The notes beneath the pieces are model-generated. The model did not search any database. It saw only the letters and a list, made by a program, of their open reading frames with translations, and had not been told where the DNA came from. This document shows, one piece after another, positions 19,283-28,052 of a DNA stretch of 64,000 nt (the first letter of the stretch is position 1; each line of letters opens with the position of its first letter). The stretch is from Terriglobus albidus (GTDB lineage: Bacteria; Acidobacteriota; Terriglobia; Terriglobales; Acidobacteriaceae), in the NCBI RefSeq assembly GCF_025685425.1, contig NZ_JAGTAS010000058.1:1178001-1242000 (forward strand), in the 5' to 3' direction. Position numbers and translations under genes: made by a program.

Positions 19283-19397
19283 AGAGCATTTTCCCTGTTG
19301 CTGGATATTCCGGAAGCGGCGTGCGGCGGCGTTTTCGTTGCGGAGAACGCCCATAGATACGGATGCTCTGGACCACACCTATAGGGAAAATGCTCTA
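19283..19397 (+). repeat. TAGAGCATTTTCCCTGT palindromic element, copy B
   Basis: 115 bp with near-perfect ends (TAGAGCATTTTCCCTGT and ATAGGGAAAATGCTCTA) and the internal hairpin GCGTTTTCGTTGCGGAGAACGC. Its last three bases (CTA, TAG on the minus strand) are the stop codon of the neighbouring nucleotidyltransferase gene. Confidence 0.92.
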
Positions 19398-20531
19398 AGC
19401 GCCCGGCGGCTGCTCGAACCGTACAGAACTTTGTAGTGGGATAGATTCGGGATCCCGATGATGTATGCGCTGTACTGGCCGTCGCGTTGTCTCCCAGTGC
19501 CGTAACCAGTACGGCATCTCAGCATCACGAGACCGCAGCACTGATAACACCCGCTCGGCTTGGCCAAGGTCATGCCAATCCAAGCCATTGAGCTGTGAAA
19601 CCAGGAGCCGGCTTGCATTTGGAGAGAGAATCTCGCGAGAGAAATCGATGGTGGGAATGCGATCATATACAAATGTTGCAACGCGAAGCTCCCGTCGTTC
19701 ATTCGCGACCACATGGACGCGCGCGAGAACTGCCAGATCGGGAAGCGCTTCGAAGCACATGCTCAGCAAGGTCTGAACAGAACCGACCATGACGAATGTA
19801 TTCCATAGCCCACCATTCATCAGAAGCCGCTCCGCTACGCCCAGGCTTGGCTTTTCTTCAAAACTCCGCACTTGAAACAGATTCTCGCCGACTGCGGGAC
19901 CAGGCACAATCCAGCCGAATTCAACCTCAGGTCCTGAAGGGTGCGCTCCGAGCAGCACAACGCAATCGTGATGTTCAGCCGCGGTCTCGAAGGCAGATTC
20001 CATCGCGGCCGTGAACGATAGTTCATTGGAGTAGTAGTGATCACAAGGCAAGACGGCTACCAGCGCATTCGGCTGCTCCTCCGCGATATGGAAGAGGCTG
20101 AGAAGAATTGCAGGCGCCGTCCCCCGATTGTATGGCTGCACCAGCTTGTACGACGAGCTGCCGGCGAGATCTTCCTGAAAGTACAAACGGTGCGCTTCCG
20201 TGACCGCGTAGATCGTCTGATCTTCTGGGATGCTTCTTGCGGCGCGGTTGCGGGTCTGGCGAAGGAGGGTTTCCGGACTCAGGAGACCGCAGAATTGCTT
20301 TGGCCGGTCATCGCCATAGATGACGCGCGTCAGGCACTGCAGGCGCGTGCCGTCTCCGCCAGCCAGAACAATTCCCCAGCGGTTTTGGGACGAGGCCGAA
20401 AAGTTACGATCCGTACGTTCTTCGAGATGCAATTGGGGGGCAGGGGTAGTCACTCTTTCACTCTCTCCGTACTTGGATTTCCCGTTTTGTCTAGAGAGAC
20501 ACAGAGGTTCTGTGATAGAGGAGATGAGCAC
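19395..20531 (-). CDS. Mannose-1-phosphate guanylyltransferase-like sugar nucleotidyltransferase
   Basis: RWGIVLAGGDGTRL followed by DDRPKQFCGLL is the nucleotide-binding signature of GDP-mannose/sugar-1-phosphate nucleotidylyltransferases, which make NDP-sugars for polysaccharide or cell-surface glycans in the cytoplasm. GSVQTLLSMCFEAL and the ...ILSPNASRLLVSQLNGLDWHDLGQAERV region match the second half of the domain. At about 378 residues it has the pyrophosphorylase domain without the C-terminal isomerase domain of bifunctional ManC. The GTG at 20531 has no clear ribosome-binding site. An in-frame GTG at 20453 with GGAGAG upstream is a reasonable alternative. The stop codon is supplied by repeat copy B. 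No other polysaccharide genes are adjacent. Confidence 0.8.
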   Translation of the reverse strand: MLISSITEPLCLSRQNGKSKYGESERVTTPAPQLHLEERTDRNFSASSQNRWGIVLAGGDGTRLQCLTRVIYGDDRPKQFCGLLSPETLLRQTRNRAARSIPEDQTIYAVTEAHRLYFQEDLAGSSSYKLVQPYNRGTAPAILLSLFHIAEEQPNALVAVLPCDHYYSNELSFTAAMESAFETAAEHHDCVVLLGAHPSGPEVEFGWIVPGPAVGENLFQVRSFEEKPSLGVAERLLMNGGLWNTFVMVGSVQTLLSMCFEALPDLAVLARVHVVANERRELRVATFVYDRIPTIDFSREILSPNASRLLVSQLNGLDWHDLGQAERVLSVLRSRDAEMPYWLRHWETTRRPVQRIHHRDPESIPLQSSVRFEQPPGA

Positions 20532-20626
20532 TAACCAGACCGACGAGGTGAACCAATGATGGCATCAATCAAATCGACTGGCATCTCGTACAAATACTAG
20601 TTTTTCGGGTGGAATAACGTTTCACC

Positions 20627-21277
20627 TCAGACATGTTTCGTCGGTACAATCATGCCTTCCTGAACGGCAAAACGTGTCAAATCCGCGACGCTGCGCGCGC
20701 CAAGACGCGACATCAGACGCGCACGATGGAATTCCACTGTCCTTACAGAGATATAGAGGGTGTCCGCTATCTCTTTATTCTGTCTGCCCTCGGCGATGAG
20801 CTGAAGAATCTGGCGCTGCCGGCCGGTAAGGTCCAAAACCCCTTGTGACGGTTTCTCAGGGCTTTCTGTTACCTCTGTGACAATGCTCCGATCCAACGAC
20901 GGAGAAAAATACCTGCCGCCGCTTCGCACAATCTGAATCGCGTTGAGAAGCTCCTCTGAGGCGCCGGATTTCAAGACATACGCGACCCCGCCCGCTTCGA
21001 TTGCCTTGCGCAGATAGACCGGATTGGCATGCATGCTGATAAAAACCAGCTTGGTCTTTGGAAGAGTCTTTCGTATCTCCCGTGCGGCATCAATGCCATT
21101 CAGGATCGGCATGGTCACATCCAGAATCACGATTTCTGGCCGCAGCCGCAGAGCCTCTCGGACGAGGCTCTGCCCGTCGGTTGCGGAACCTATAACGTGA
21201 TGCTGATTCTCCAATAGCCGTCGAATGCCATCGAGAACCAACGAATGATCATCAGCGAGAAGGATTCTGGCTTTCAT
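20627..21277 (-). CDS. NarL/FixJ-type response regulator (LuxR HTH)
   Basis: A 216-residue cytoplasmic regulator. The receiver has the acidic pair at D9-D10 (LLADDHS), phospho-acceptor D53 (ILDVTMP) and K103 (YVLKSG). A LuxR-type helix-turn-helix follows (LTGRQRQILQLIAEGRQNKEIADTL is split over ~150-175; recognition part ISVRTVEFHRARLMSRLG). The start at 21277 has GGAG nine bases upstream and overlaps the end of the kinase gene by 26 bases, indicating translational coupling with its cognate kinase. Longer readings to 21349 lie inside the kinase gene and are less likely. Confidence 0.92.
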   Translation of the reverse strand: MKARILLADDHSLVLDGIRRLLENQHHVIGSATDGQSLVREALRLRPEIVILDVTMPILNGIDAAREIRKTLPKTKLVFISMHANPVYLRKAIEAGGVAYVLKSGASEELLNAIQIVRSGGRYFSPSLDRSIVTEVTESPEKPSQGVLDLTGRQRQILQLIAEGRQNKEIADTLYISVRTVEFHRARLMSRLGARSVADLTRFAVQEGMIVPTKHV

Positions 21278-23423
21278 GGCGCCAATCTCCATGCAACGGT
21301 ACCGCGGCCGTGACAGAGGTTCCATGCCCCGGCTTGGAAGTAATATCAAGCGTTCCGTTGACCATCCGAATGCGTTCGGTCATACCCAGGATTCCCAGGC
21401 CGGCCCTGCTTCGCCGGGACTCCACTGAGAAGCCAACGCCGTTGTCCTGCACTTTGAGCTCAAACACGTCGTCCGCGGTTTGCAATGTCACGCGGATTTT
21501 CTTTGCCTGTCCATGGACGAGCGCATTGCGGAGACTCTCTTGCGCGATGCGATAAAGACACGCTGCCTCGGTATCCGTCAGGCAGGAGTCTTCTACCAGG
21601 CCATCGAAAACTACCGTGATACCGTGGCCTCTCTCGAATTCACCGCAAAATTCCTCGAGCGCGATGCTAAGTCCGAAATCGGTAATTACAGAAGGATGAA
21701 GTCCGTGTGAGATGCGACGTACTTCGGAAGAGACACGTGAGGCCTGCTGCTTTAGCACTTCGATTCGTTTCCGCGATACAGCTTCTTCAGGAAACTCTGT
21801 CGCAAACCGTCCCAGTTCAATCGCAAGAAATGCCAGTTGCTGTGTGATGTCATCGTGGAGTTCTCGCGCCAGGTTGCGGCGTTCGTCTTCCTGCGCGGAG
21901 AGGAGGCGTGCCGCCAGTGCCCGTAGTCTCTGCTCACTCTCGCGCAAGGCCGATTCGGCGTTCTTACGCGCGGTGATATCGGAGACGAAGCTTACGGCAA
22001 GCAACCCTCGCTTGGTGTTGACACTGCTGAGACTCACCTCGATTGGAAACTCCGAACCATCCTTGCGTAGCCCCAGAAGGTCCAGATCGGCCCCCACGGT
22101 ACGGCTCTTGGGATAGAGATTGAATTCCTCCCGGCGCGATTGATGCGGATTGCGGAGTCTTGGGGGAACCAGGGTTTCAAGCTGCCTGCCGATCAACTCG
22201 CCCTGAGCGTATCCAAACATTTTTCCGGCCTGCCGATTAGCGAGTACGATCGTACCGTCACTTTCAATCGCGATGATGGCCTGCGCGGCAGTATCCAGAA
22301 GAGTTCGAACTGTTTCTTCACTTTCGCGCAAGCACTCTTCGAGCTCTTTGCGTGCGGTAATGTCTTCCGTAAAGATCAAAATCCCTGCGGGCTTATGATC
22401 CTGATCAAACCAGGGTCGAATCTCCCATCGCAACCAGCTGACCTGGCCATCCTGACGAACCCATCGATCCTCTTCCGAACGCATGGTCTCGCCGGCGAGA
22501 CAACGGCGATGGATCTCCTTCCAGCGATCGGGAATTTCGGGAAATAAGTCGTAATGCGAGCTTCCCTCGAATTGTGACCGGTCCATCCGGTACTCTGACG
22601 CCCATCGATCGCTGACCTGCACATAGCGCATATCGCGATCGAGCATTGCAACCGCTGCCGGAACATAGCGCACGAAGGTATTAAGGAGATCTTGCCGCGT
22701 TTTCAGAAGAGCGGTCCGCTCCCGCACCCGGTCATCAAGTTCAGCATTAAGCCGGGAGAGCCGCGCCTCGGCCACAGCCGATTGCGCGCTATGCCGCCTG
22801 ACACCGAAGTACAACGAAGTAACGATCAACACAATTACGGCATATCCAATCAGCAGCATGCCGAGAAAGTCAGAGCGCGCCGTCGTGAGCGCATTCTTCC
22901 GAGAGGCAAGCAAGCGCTGTTCCTCGCGGCCCATCTCCTGGATCAGGCCTTTGCTCGTCGCCAGCAGTTCACGCTGCTGATCGATCCGGGATTTCACGGA
23001 TGAGGGATCGCTTTTCCGCTTCAGATATTCGTCAATCGAGGACTGATAGGACGAGGTCTGGGCTTCGAGTTCCTCCCGAAGCTTCAAAACATTCTGCTGT
23101 TGCGAGGGATTGTCGGCAGTAAGACCGGCAATGATAGAGATCTCTTTCCGCAGCTCATCCAGGTCCGCGTTGTAGTCTTCGAGGAATTTGTCTTCGCCGG
23201 TAAGCAGGTATCCACGCCCATTTGCTTCCGCTGTATCAATCGCAGAAGCCAGTCTCTCAAGCGAGACCTCTACATGAAGCGTGTGTTCGACCAACTGGGC
23301 CTCGCGATCTGCAAATCGCGCAACCAGCCACATCACGATTCCGATGGCAATCGGAATCGCCAATAAGAGCGCCAAACGATCAAACGCCTGAACGTGAACT
23401 GCTCGTCGGTCCCGAATCGCCAT
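21252..23423 (-). CDS. CHASE3/PAS sensor histidine kinase (HisKA_3 type)
   Basis: About 723 residues. A first membrane helix (LALLLAIPIAIGIVMWLVA) is followed by a CHASE3-like sensor (ANGRGYLLTGEDKFLEDYNADL), a second helix (FLGMLLIGYAVIVLIVTSLYFG), a coiled region, and two PAS domains (~residues 250-370 and 375-495). Each PAS is followed by a PAC-like segment such as GILIFTEDITARKELEE. The HisKA_3 dimerisation box ARELHDDITQQLAFLAIEL carries the phospho-histidine. The ATPase has VQDNGVGF and GLGILGMTERI. This architecture pairs with NarL-type regulators, and its partner overlaps its 3' end. The signal is unknown. It might serve one of the neighbouring catabolic operons. Confidence 0.92.
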   Translation of the reverse strand: MAIRDRRAVHVQAFDRLALLLAIPIAIGIVMWLVARFADREAQLVEHTLHVEVSLERLASAIDTAEANGRGYLLTGEDKFLEDYNADLDELRKEISIIAGLTADNPSQQQNVLKLREELEAQTSSYQSSIDEYLKRKSDPSSVKSRIDQQRELLATSKGLIQEMGREEQRLLASRKNALTTARSDFLGMLLIGYAVIVLIVTSLYFGVRRHSAQSAVAEARLSRLNAELDDRVRERTALLKTRQDLLNTFVRYVPAAVAMLDRDMRYVQVSDRWASEYRMDRSQFEGSSHYDLFPEIPDRWKEIHRRCLAGETMRSEEDRWVRQDGQVSWLRWEIRPWFDQDHKPAGILIFTEDITARKELEECLRESEETVRTLLDTAAQAIIAIESDGTIVLANRQAGKMFGYAQGELIGRQLETLVPPRLRNPHQSRREEFNLYPKSRTVGADLDLLGLRKDGSEFPIEVSLSSVNTKRGLLAVSFVSDITARKNAESALRESEQRLRALAARLLSAQEDERRNLARELHDDITQQLAFLAIELGRFATEFPEEAVSRKRIEVLKQQASRVSSEVRRISHGLHPSVITDFGLSIALEEFCGEFERGHGITVVFDGLVEDSCLTDTEAACLYRIAQESLRNALVHGQAKKIRVTLQTADDVFELKVQDNGVGFSVESRRSRAGLGILGMTERIRMVNGTLDITSKPGHGTSVTAAVPLHGDWRHESQNPSR

Positions 23424-23596
23424 ACGGCCCCGCCCGCAGACACGTAGACATTCTCAAGATCGTACCGGGCCCGCAGGGATGACAATTCTGCGCGGAACGT
23501 GCCCCTGTGGTCAACCAGCAGGCGGAATGTCTTTCTCCCGACACAACCACACCGTCCATGCTCCCGATTGAGATACTCCGCGACTCTTTCATTGGA

Positions 23597-23682
23597 TAGA
23601 GCATTTTCTCTGTGGGTGTAGAGTAGGGCTTCTGCATCTATGGGTGTTTTCCGCAATGAAAAAGCCGCTGCACTCCTCTTTC
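23597..23682 (-). repeat. TAGAGCATTTTCCCTGT palindromic element, copy C (truncated, reversed)
   Basis: It begins TAGAGCATTTTCTCTGTGGG and retains GCATCTATGGG, the GTGTTTTCCGCAATGAAAAAGC hairpin and CCGCTGCACTCCTCTT, then homology stops, so one arm is missing. It lies upstream of the histidine kinase gene. The rest of the 367-base gap between kinase and fahA shows no gene. Open frames there only read through the repeat. Confidence 0.8.
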
Positions 23683-23790
23683 TAACTGTGTAGAGAGCTG
23701 GAGCGCAGTCACATGACCAGAGCACAGAGCAATAGCAGTCTTTTCATCTATCGCGCCTCGCCGTCGATGCTGTTATCGGGTTGCGGTCGC

Positions 23791-25080
23791 CTACTCACAA
23801 GCTTGTGAAGCGACTACCCTGCCCGTGCAATCGCCAAAGCCAATTCTTGGCAGTCCCGATCTCTGGGTATAGGCACGGAAGATAATCTCATCGTCATCCT
23901 CAAGGAAGGTTCGAGTTTCTCCGGTAGGCAAGCGCAGGGGTTCGGGATTCTGTCGCTTTTCCAGAAGGCACCCTTCGGAACCTGCAGCCGGCCCGGAGAT
24001 GGTTCCTGTGGCAAGCAGATCGCCGGGGCGCAGATTGCAGCCATTGCAGGTGTGATGCGTAACAAGTTGACCGATGGTCCAGTAGAGATCGCGCAGGTTA
24101 CCACGGCTGAGTATCATGGCCGGCATCTGTTGCTGCCTCATTGCCTCGGATTGGAGATAGACCTCCAGCGTCAGGTCGATGCCGTCTTTCTCGCGAGAGG
24201 AAGAGGCAAGATAGGGGAGCGGAGCCGGATCATCTGCCGGACGCTCGAAGGCGGGAACGCGATATGGAGAGAGAGCTTCGAGAGGAACGACCCATGGAGA
24301 GATCGTCGTCGCAAAGTTCTTGGCGAGAAAGGGCCCCAGGGGCTGATACTCCCATGACTGGATATCGCGCGCCGACCAATCGTTCACCAGGCATAGGCCA
24401 AAGATGTGCTCTTCGGCTTTATCGATCGGGATACTGTGCCCTGGTGAATTCCCTGTGCCAACCAGGATGCCAATTTCCAGCTCATAATCGAGCGATTTCG
24501 ACGGCCCAAAGACTGGCGCCTCCGCGGCGGCAGCCTTTGTCTGCCCACAGGGACGGCGAATCTCCGAGCCGCTGATCACGATGGAAGAGACGCGGCCGTG
24601 GTAACCGATCGGAACGTACTTGTAGTTCGGCAGTAAGGGATTGTCCGGACGGAAGAGACTTCCGACACGGGTTGCATGATAGATCGATGCATAGAAGTCG
24701 GTGTAGTCTCCAATATCTACCGGCAGCCGCATGATCGCATCCTTCATCGGAATGAGCAGCGCTTCGACATCCCTCTTCTTCTCGTAGCCCGCATCGAGGA
24801 GTGCCATGAGTTGTCGCCTTAGAGCGGACCAGGCATCCCGTCCCAGAGACATCAATGGATTTAAGGTCCGCGCCCGGCAGGCACTGACAACTTCCCTTGA
24901 GAGAGAAGAGAGGAGACCGTGATCGGCGCAGGTATAAAGATCAAGAATCTGGTCTCCAATAGCAACACCGAGATGAGCCGTTTCCCGATAGAGAAACACC
25001 CCATAGGGCAAGTTCTGGATGGGAAAATCCGACTCCGGGTCATTGGCCGAAGCTACCCAACTGCTGCTTGCTATAGCCAT
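23791..25080 (-). CDS. fahA: Fumarylacetoacetase
   Basis: The 429-residue enzyme hydrolyses fumarylacetoacetate to fumarate and acetoacetate, the last step of tyrosine degradation. The N-terminus (SDFPIQNLPYGVFLY) is the family's small SH3-like domain. The C-terminal catalytic fold has DYELEIGILVGTGNS (metal-binding acidic residues), LVNDWSARDIQSWEYQPLGPFLAKNF and CNLRPGDLLATGTISGP. Length matches family members of about 420 residues. Its first codons overlap the 3' end of the preceding unknown ORF by 10 bases, so it is the last gene of the operon starting with hpd. Confidence 0.95.
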   Translation of the reverse strand: MAIASSSWVASANDPESDFPIQNLPYGVFLYRETAHLGVAIGDQILDLYTCADHGLLSSLSREVVSACRARTLNPLMSLGRDAWSALRRQLMALLDAGYEKKRDVEALLIPMKDAIMRLPVDIGDYTDFYASIYHATRVGSLFRPDNPLLPNYKYVPIGYHGRVSSIVISGSEIRRPCGQTKAAAAEAPVFGPSKSLDYELEIGILVGTGNSPGHSIPIDKAEEHIFGLCLVNDWSARDIQSWEYQPLGPFLAKNFATTISPWVVPLEALSPYRVPAFERPADDPAPLPYLASSSREKDGIDLTLEVYLQSEAMRQQQMPAMILSRGNLRDLYWTIGQLVTHHTCNGCNLRPGDLLATGTISGPAAGSEGCLLEKRQNPEPLRLPTGETRTFLEDDDEIIFRAYTQRSGLPRIGFGDCTGRVVASQACE

Positions 25081-25925
25081 CCCATTCCCTCCAGGGCTTG
25101 AATTGGCTCAACAAACGAGCAAGAACCAAAGCCTATTGCAAACTCTCTGCGAACAGTGCGGAGCTGTTCCGTGCTCCACTGCAATGAGCGCCATTCAATC
25201 GTATCCGCAGTCATGCGGAAAGCTTCAGGATCTTCCTCCTTAAGGATCTGCTGTGCTCTATCTTCCGTTCCCCCGAAGTAAATATCCATAGCCGCGAGAA
25301 ACAGGTTGAGAAAGCCATGCATGATTCCCGTTTGACTCTCGGGTTCATAGGTGAATGGGTGGCATCCACGGATCGGATGATGTAGTCCGGCAGTGGCTTT
25401 GAATACCAGGCCCCGGCTGGCCATCGCAGTCAACATTGCAGCGATTGCCTCCGGTAAAGGAAATGCCCCGGCCGTTACACCACCGGTCCGTATTTTGACT
25501 CGCCCGCCCACCTTCCGTATGGAATCCAGCACCTCTGTTTTAAGAGGCGTAACGGGGACTTCGAAATAGATAATCGTCTCTGGCATTGTCCGGCCAGCTC
25601 TGAGGTCTATCTCATCCAGCTTGTCTGGTTTGATCTCAACGGACTCGACGCGAAACCCATCCTCGCGGAATTTCGCAATATTGCTCATGTCCGCGGCGGA
25701 AGATGCAACGACGCTTAGAGGCAGGTCAGCAAGCGAATCACCCGCAATCTCGCGAAGCTCGGACAGGCGACTCCAGTCAACAATAAATCGTCCCAATAGC
25801 TCCGAACGTCGATTGCGCTTGTACGCAAGATAGTTTCTGACAGCCGGCTGCATGTCGAGACCGGCAGGCGGATACAAGCCTGCGTAGTCGATCAGGCCAG
25901 AGAGGAGGCTATCGATCGCATTCAT
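25071..25925 (-). CDS. Conserved-looking protein of unknown function inside the tyrosine operon
   Basis: A 284-residue soluble protein with no signal or membrane segment. I do not recognise its family. It opens [22 protein letters not shown], then alternates strands and helices in a way that suggests a TIM barrel: [63 protein letters not shown]. The conserved-looking K-RTGG and KATAGLHHP segments would be at barrel strand ends. Its start overlaps hmgA by ATGA (4 bases) and its end overlaps fahA by 10 bases, so it is co-translated with both. That position, and the absence of a maleylacetoacetate isomerase gene in the cluster, make a role between HmgA and FahA possible. This is inference only. 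Confidence 0.85.
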   Translation of the reverse strand: MNAIDSLLSGLIDYAGLYPPAGLDMQPAVRNYLAYKRNRRSELLGRFIVDWSRLSELREIAGDSLADLPLSVVASSAADMSNIAKFREDGFRVESVEIKPDKLDEIDLRAGRTMPETIIYFEVPVTPLKTEVLDSIRKVGGRVKIRTGGVTAGAFPLPEAIAAMLTAMASRGLVFKATAGLHHPIRGCHPFTYEPESQTGIMHGFLNLFLAAMDIYFGGTEDRAQQILKEEDPEAFRMTADTIEWRSLQWSTEQLRTVRREFAIGFGSCSFVEPIQALEGMGWL

Positions 25926-27274
25926 CGGCTCTTGACTCTAGAGCTTCCGGCGGAGGATTTCGGCCTTCCGTTCGAAGAGACTTCAGCATGGAAATGCTTT
26001 TTGAGCCCCTGCCAGCATTCGAAATACTCGTGCTGCAGGATGCGGGTATGCATAGCGAACTCTGTAGGACGCACAACCAGTTGCGTCTCGAACATAAAGG
26101 CTAGTGTGTTGTCGAGATACTGTGGCTTCAGCTCAGCGGAGCTGGCTCGTTCGAAGGTTTCGGCATCAGGCCCATGGCCGGCCATGCAGTTATGTAAGCT
26201 GGCCCCGCCCGGAAGAAAGCCTTCCGCCTTCGCATCATAGGCCCCCACGATCAACCCCATAAATTCATTCATGAAGTTTCGATGGAACCAGGGAGGCCGG
26301 AAGCTGTGCTCGGCCACAATCCAACGCGGGGGGAAGATAACGAAATCGCAATTTGCCGTCCCAGGCATTGCTGACGGGGAACTCAGGACGGTATAGATCG
26401 AAGGATCAGGATGATCAAACGACACTGTGTTGATGCAGTTGAAGCGCACAAGGTCGTACTTGTAAGGAGCGTAGTTCCCATGCCAGGCAACGACATCCAA
26501 AGGCGAGTGGTCGATCTGTGCGGACCAGAGGCGGCCGAGGAACTTTGCAGTGATCTGGAATTCTCCATCGAGGTCCTCAAAGGCGGCTGTCGGCGCCTGG
26601 AAGTCTCGCGGATTTGCTAATCCATTCGCTCCGATAGGCCCAAGATCCGGCAGACGAAAGGTCTGGCCGTAGTTCTCGCAGAGATACCCTCTTGCCTGTC
26701 CCTCGATCAATTCAACACGGAATTTGATTCCGCGAGGGATCACGCAGATTTCACCGGGCGCCGTTTCTAAAACTCCCAGCTCGGTGTGGAAACGAAGTGC
26801 ACCCAGCTGGGGAACGACAAGGAACTCGCCATCGGCGCTGTAGAAGAACCGATCGTTCATCGATCGATTGGCGGCATAGAGATGAATGGCGACACCGGTC
26901 TGCATGGCAGGATCACCATTCCCACCGAGAGTCACGATACCGTCTACAAAATCTGTGGGCTCCTCCGGCACTGGCAACGGGTCCCACCGTAGCTGATTGG
27001 GTGGAGTCGGAATCTCCGTAAACGGGCCACTTCGGATAAGGCGTGTGGGAATCTCTTCATAGGGCCGGTGAGTCACCGATGGGCGAATGCGATAGGTCCA
27101 GGTCCGGCGATTCTGAGATCGGGGCGCGGTAAAAGGAGTTCCGCTGAGCTGCTCCGTATAGAGACCTAACGGATGTTTCTGCGGAGCATTCTGGCCAATG
27201 GGCAGTGCTCCAGGGACAGCCTCGGACACAAATTCATTGCCGAAGCCAGACTGATACAGGATGCCGACGGACAT
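25922..27274 (-). CDS. hmgA: Homogentisate 1,2-dioxygenase
   Basis: The 450-residue iron dioxygenase opens the homogentisate ring to maleylacetoacetate. It begins with the characteristic [22 protein letters not shown] and has [16 protein letters not shown] and the catalytic C-terminal cupin [18 protein letters not shown] with [11 protein letters not shown], which carry the iron ligands. Length fits the bacterial family (430-450). It begins 12 bases after phhA ends and overlaps the next ORF by 4 bases. The C-terminal ~15 residues are a Ser/Arg-rich tail. Confidence 0.96.
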   Translation of the reverse strand: MSVGILYQSGFGNEFVSEAVPGALPIGQNAPQKHPLGLYTEQLSGTPFTAPRSQNRRTWTYRIRPSVTHRPYEEIPTRLIRSGPFTEIPTPPNQLRWDPLPVPEEPTDFVDGIVTLGGNGDPAMQTGVAIHLYAANRSMNDRFFYSADGEFLVVPQLGALRFHTELGVLETAPGEICVIPRGIKFRVELIEGQARGYLCENYGQTFRLPDLGPIGANGLANPRDFQAPTAAFEDLDGEFQITAKFLGRLWSAQIDHSPLDVVAWHGNYAPYKYDLVRFNCINTVSFDHPDPSIYTVLSSPSAMPGTANCDFVIFPPRWIVAEHSFRPPWFHRNFMNEFMGLIVGAYDAKAEGFLPGGASLHNCMAGHGPDAETFERASSAELKPQYLDNTLAFMFETQLVVRPTEFAMHTRILQHEYFECWQGLKKHFHAEVSSNGRPKSSAGSSRVKSR

Positions 27275-27286
27275 GGATAAACCTCT

Positions 27287-28039
27287 CTAAAGGCGACCGC
27301 TCGCGGCGAGCCGCTCTGCCTCATGCATGACTTCGTAAAGCTGGTCGAAACTGTTTACGACAAAAAGCAACTTGTGAAGTTCATCGATCTTCACCGGTGT
27401 ATTCACAACTTCAGCCAGAGAGAATTCCTTGATGGCACAATGGCCGCTCATGACATTCAGGCATTCTCCATGGGAGCTCATAAGGCCGCTGCCATACACT
27501 TTGATCTCGCCTTGCTGGCGAATCAATCCGAATTCAACGGTGTACCAGAAAAGACGAGAAAGTTTTTCACGAATGGGCTCCTCCGGTGTAGCGACGCAGA
27601 CACGGCCATAGTGCTCCAGGAAGTCTGCAAATACCGGATGCGCATGCATCGGCACATGACCGACGACATCGTGAAAGATATCCGGCTCAGGCGTATATTC
27701 CATGGATTCGCGGCTGCGCAGCCAAACCGTCGTCGGGAATTTGCGTGCAGCCAGCATCTCAAAGAATGCCTGCGAAGGTAGAAATCCACTCACCGCCGTC
27801 GATTTCCATCCGGTTCGGGGCTCTAATCGTGCGTTCACCTCTGCAAGATTGGGCAGCCGGTCGCGCTTCAGGCCGATGATCTGGAAACCATCCAGATACT
27901 CCTGTGCTGCATGTTTCTCCAGCTCAGGAAGAACACGTCCGACAAGCTCAGCCCAGATACCGTGCTGCTCCTCGGTATAGGACGAGTAGTCCTGTTGAAT
28001 GAGGTAGGGCGCCGCCGCGGAAAGTGTTGCCGTTGTCAT
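27287..28039 (-). CDS. phhA: Phenylalanine 4-monooxygenase (monomeric bacterial type)
   Basis: The pterin-dependent iron enzyme hydroxylates phenylalanine to tyrosine and feeds the pathway encoded around it. The iron site is HDVVGHVPMHAHPVF plus the glutamate in WYTVEFGLI, and a GFLPSQAFFEMLAARKFPTT helix precedes it. I set the start at 28039 (MTTATLSAAAP, 250 residues). It has GAGGAG seven bases upstream, whereas the longer frame to 28156 runs into the hpd gene. No regulatory ACT domain is present, as usual for bacterial PhhA. It lies 13 bases after hpd. A 4a-carbinolamine dehydratase gene is not seen nearby. Confidence 0.95.
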   Translation of the reverse strand: MTTATLSAAAPYLIQQDYSSYTEEQHGIWAELVGRVLPELEKHAAQEYLDGFQIIGLKRDRLPNLAEVNARLEPRTGWKSTAVSGFLPSQAFFEMLAARKFPTTVWLRSRESMEYTPEPDIFHDVVGHVPMHAHPVFADFLEHYGRVCVATPEEPIREKLSRLFWYTVEFGLIRQQGEIKVYGSGLMSSHGECLNVMSGHCAIKEFSLAEVVNTPVKIDELHKLLFVVNSFDQLYEVMHEAERLAASGRL

Positions 28040-28052
28040 GGTCGTTCTCCTC

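Noticed and set aside
23333-23725. 130-codon minus-strand ORF upstream of the histidine kinase
   Set aside because: Its N-terminal part is a translation of repeat copy C and its C-terminal part is another frame of the kinase gene.
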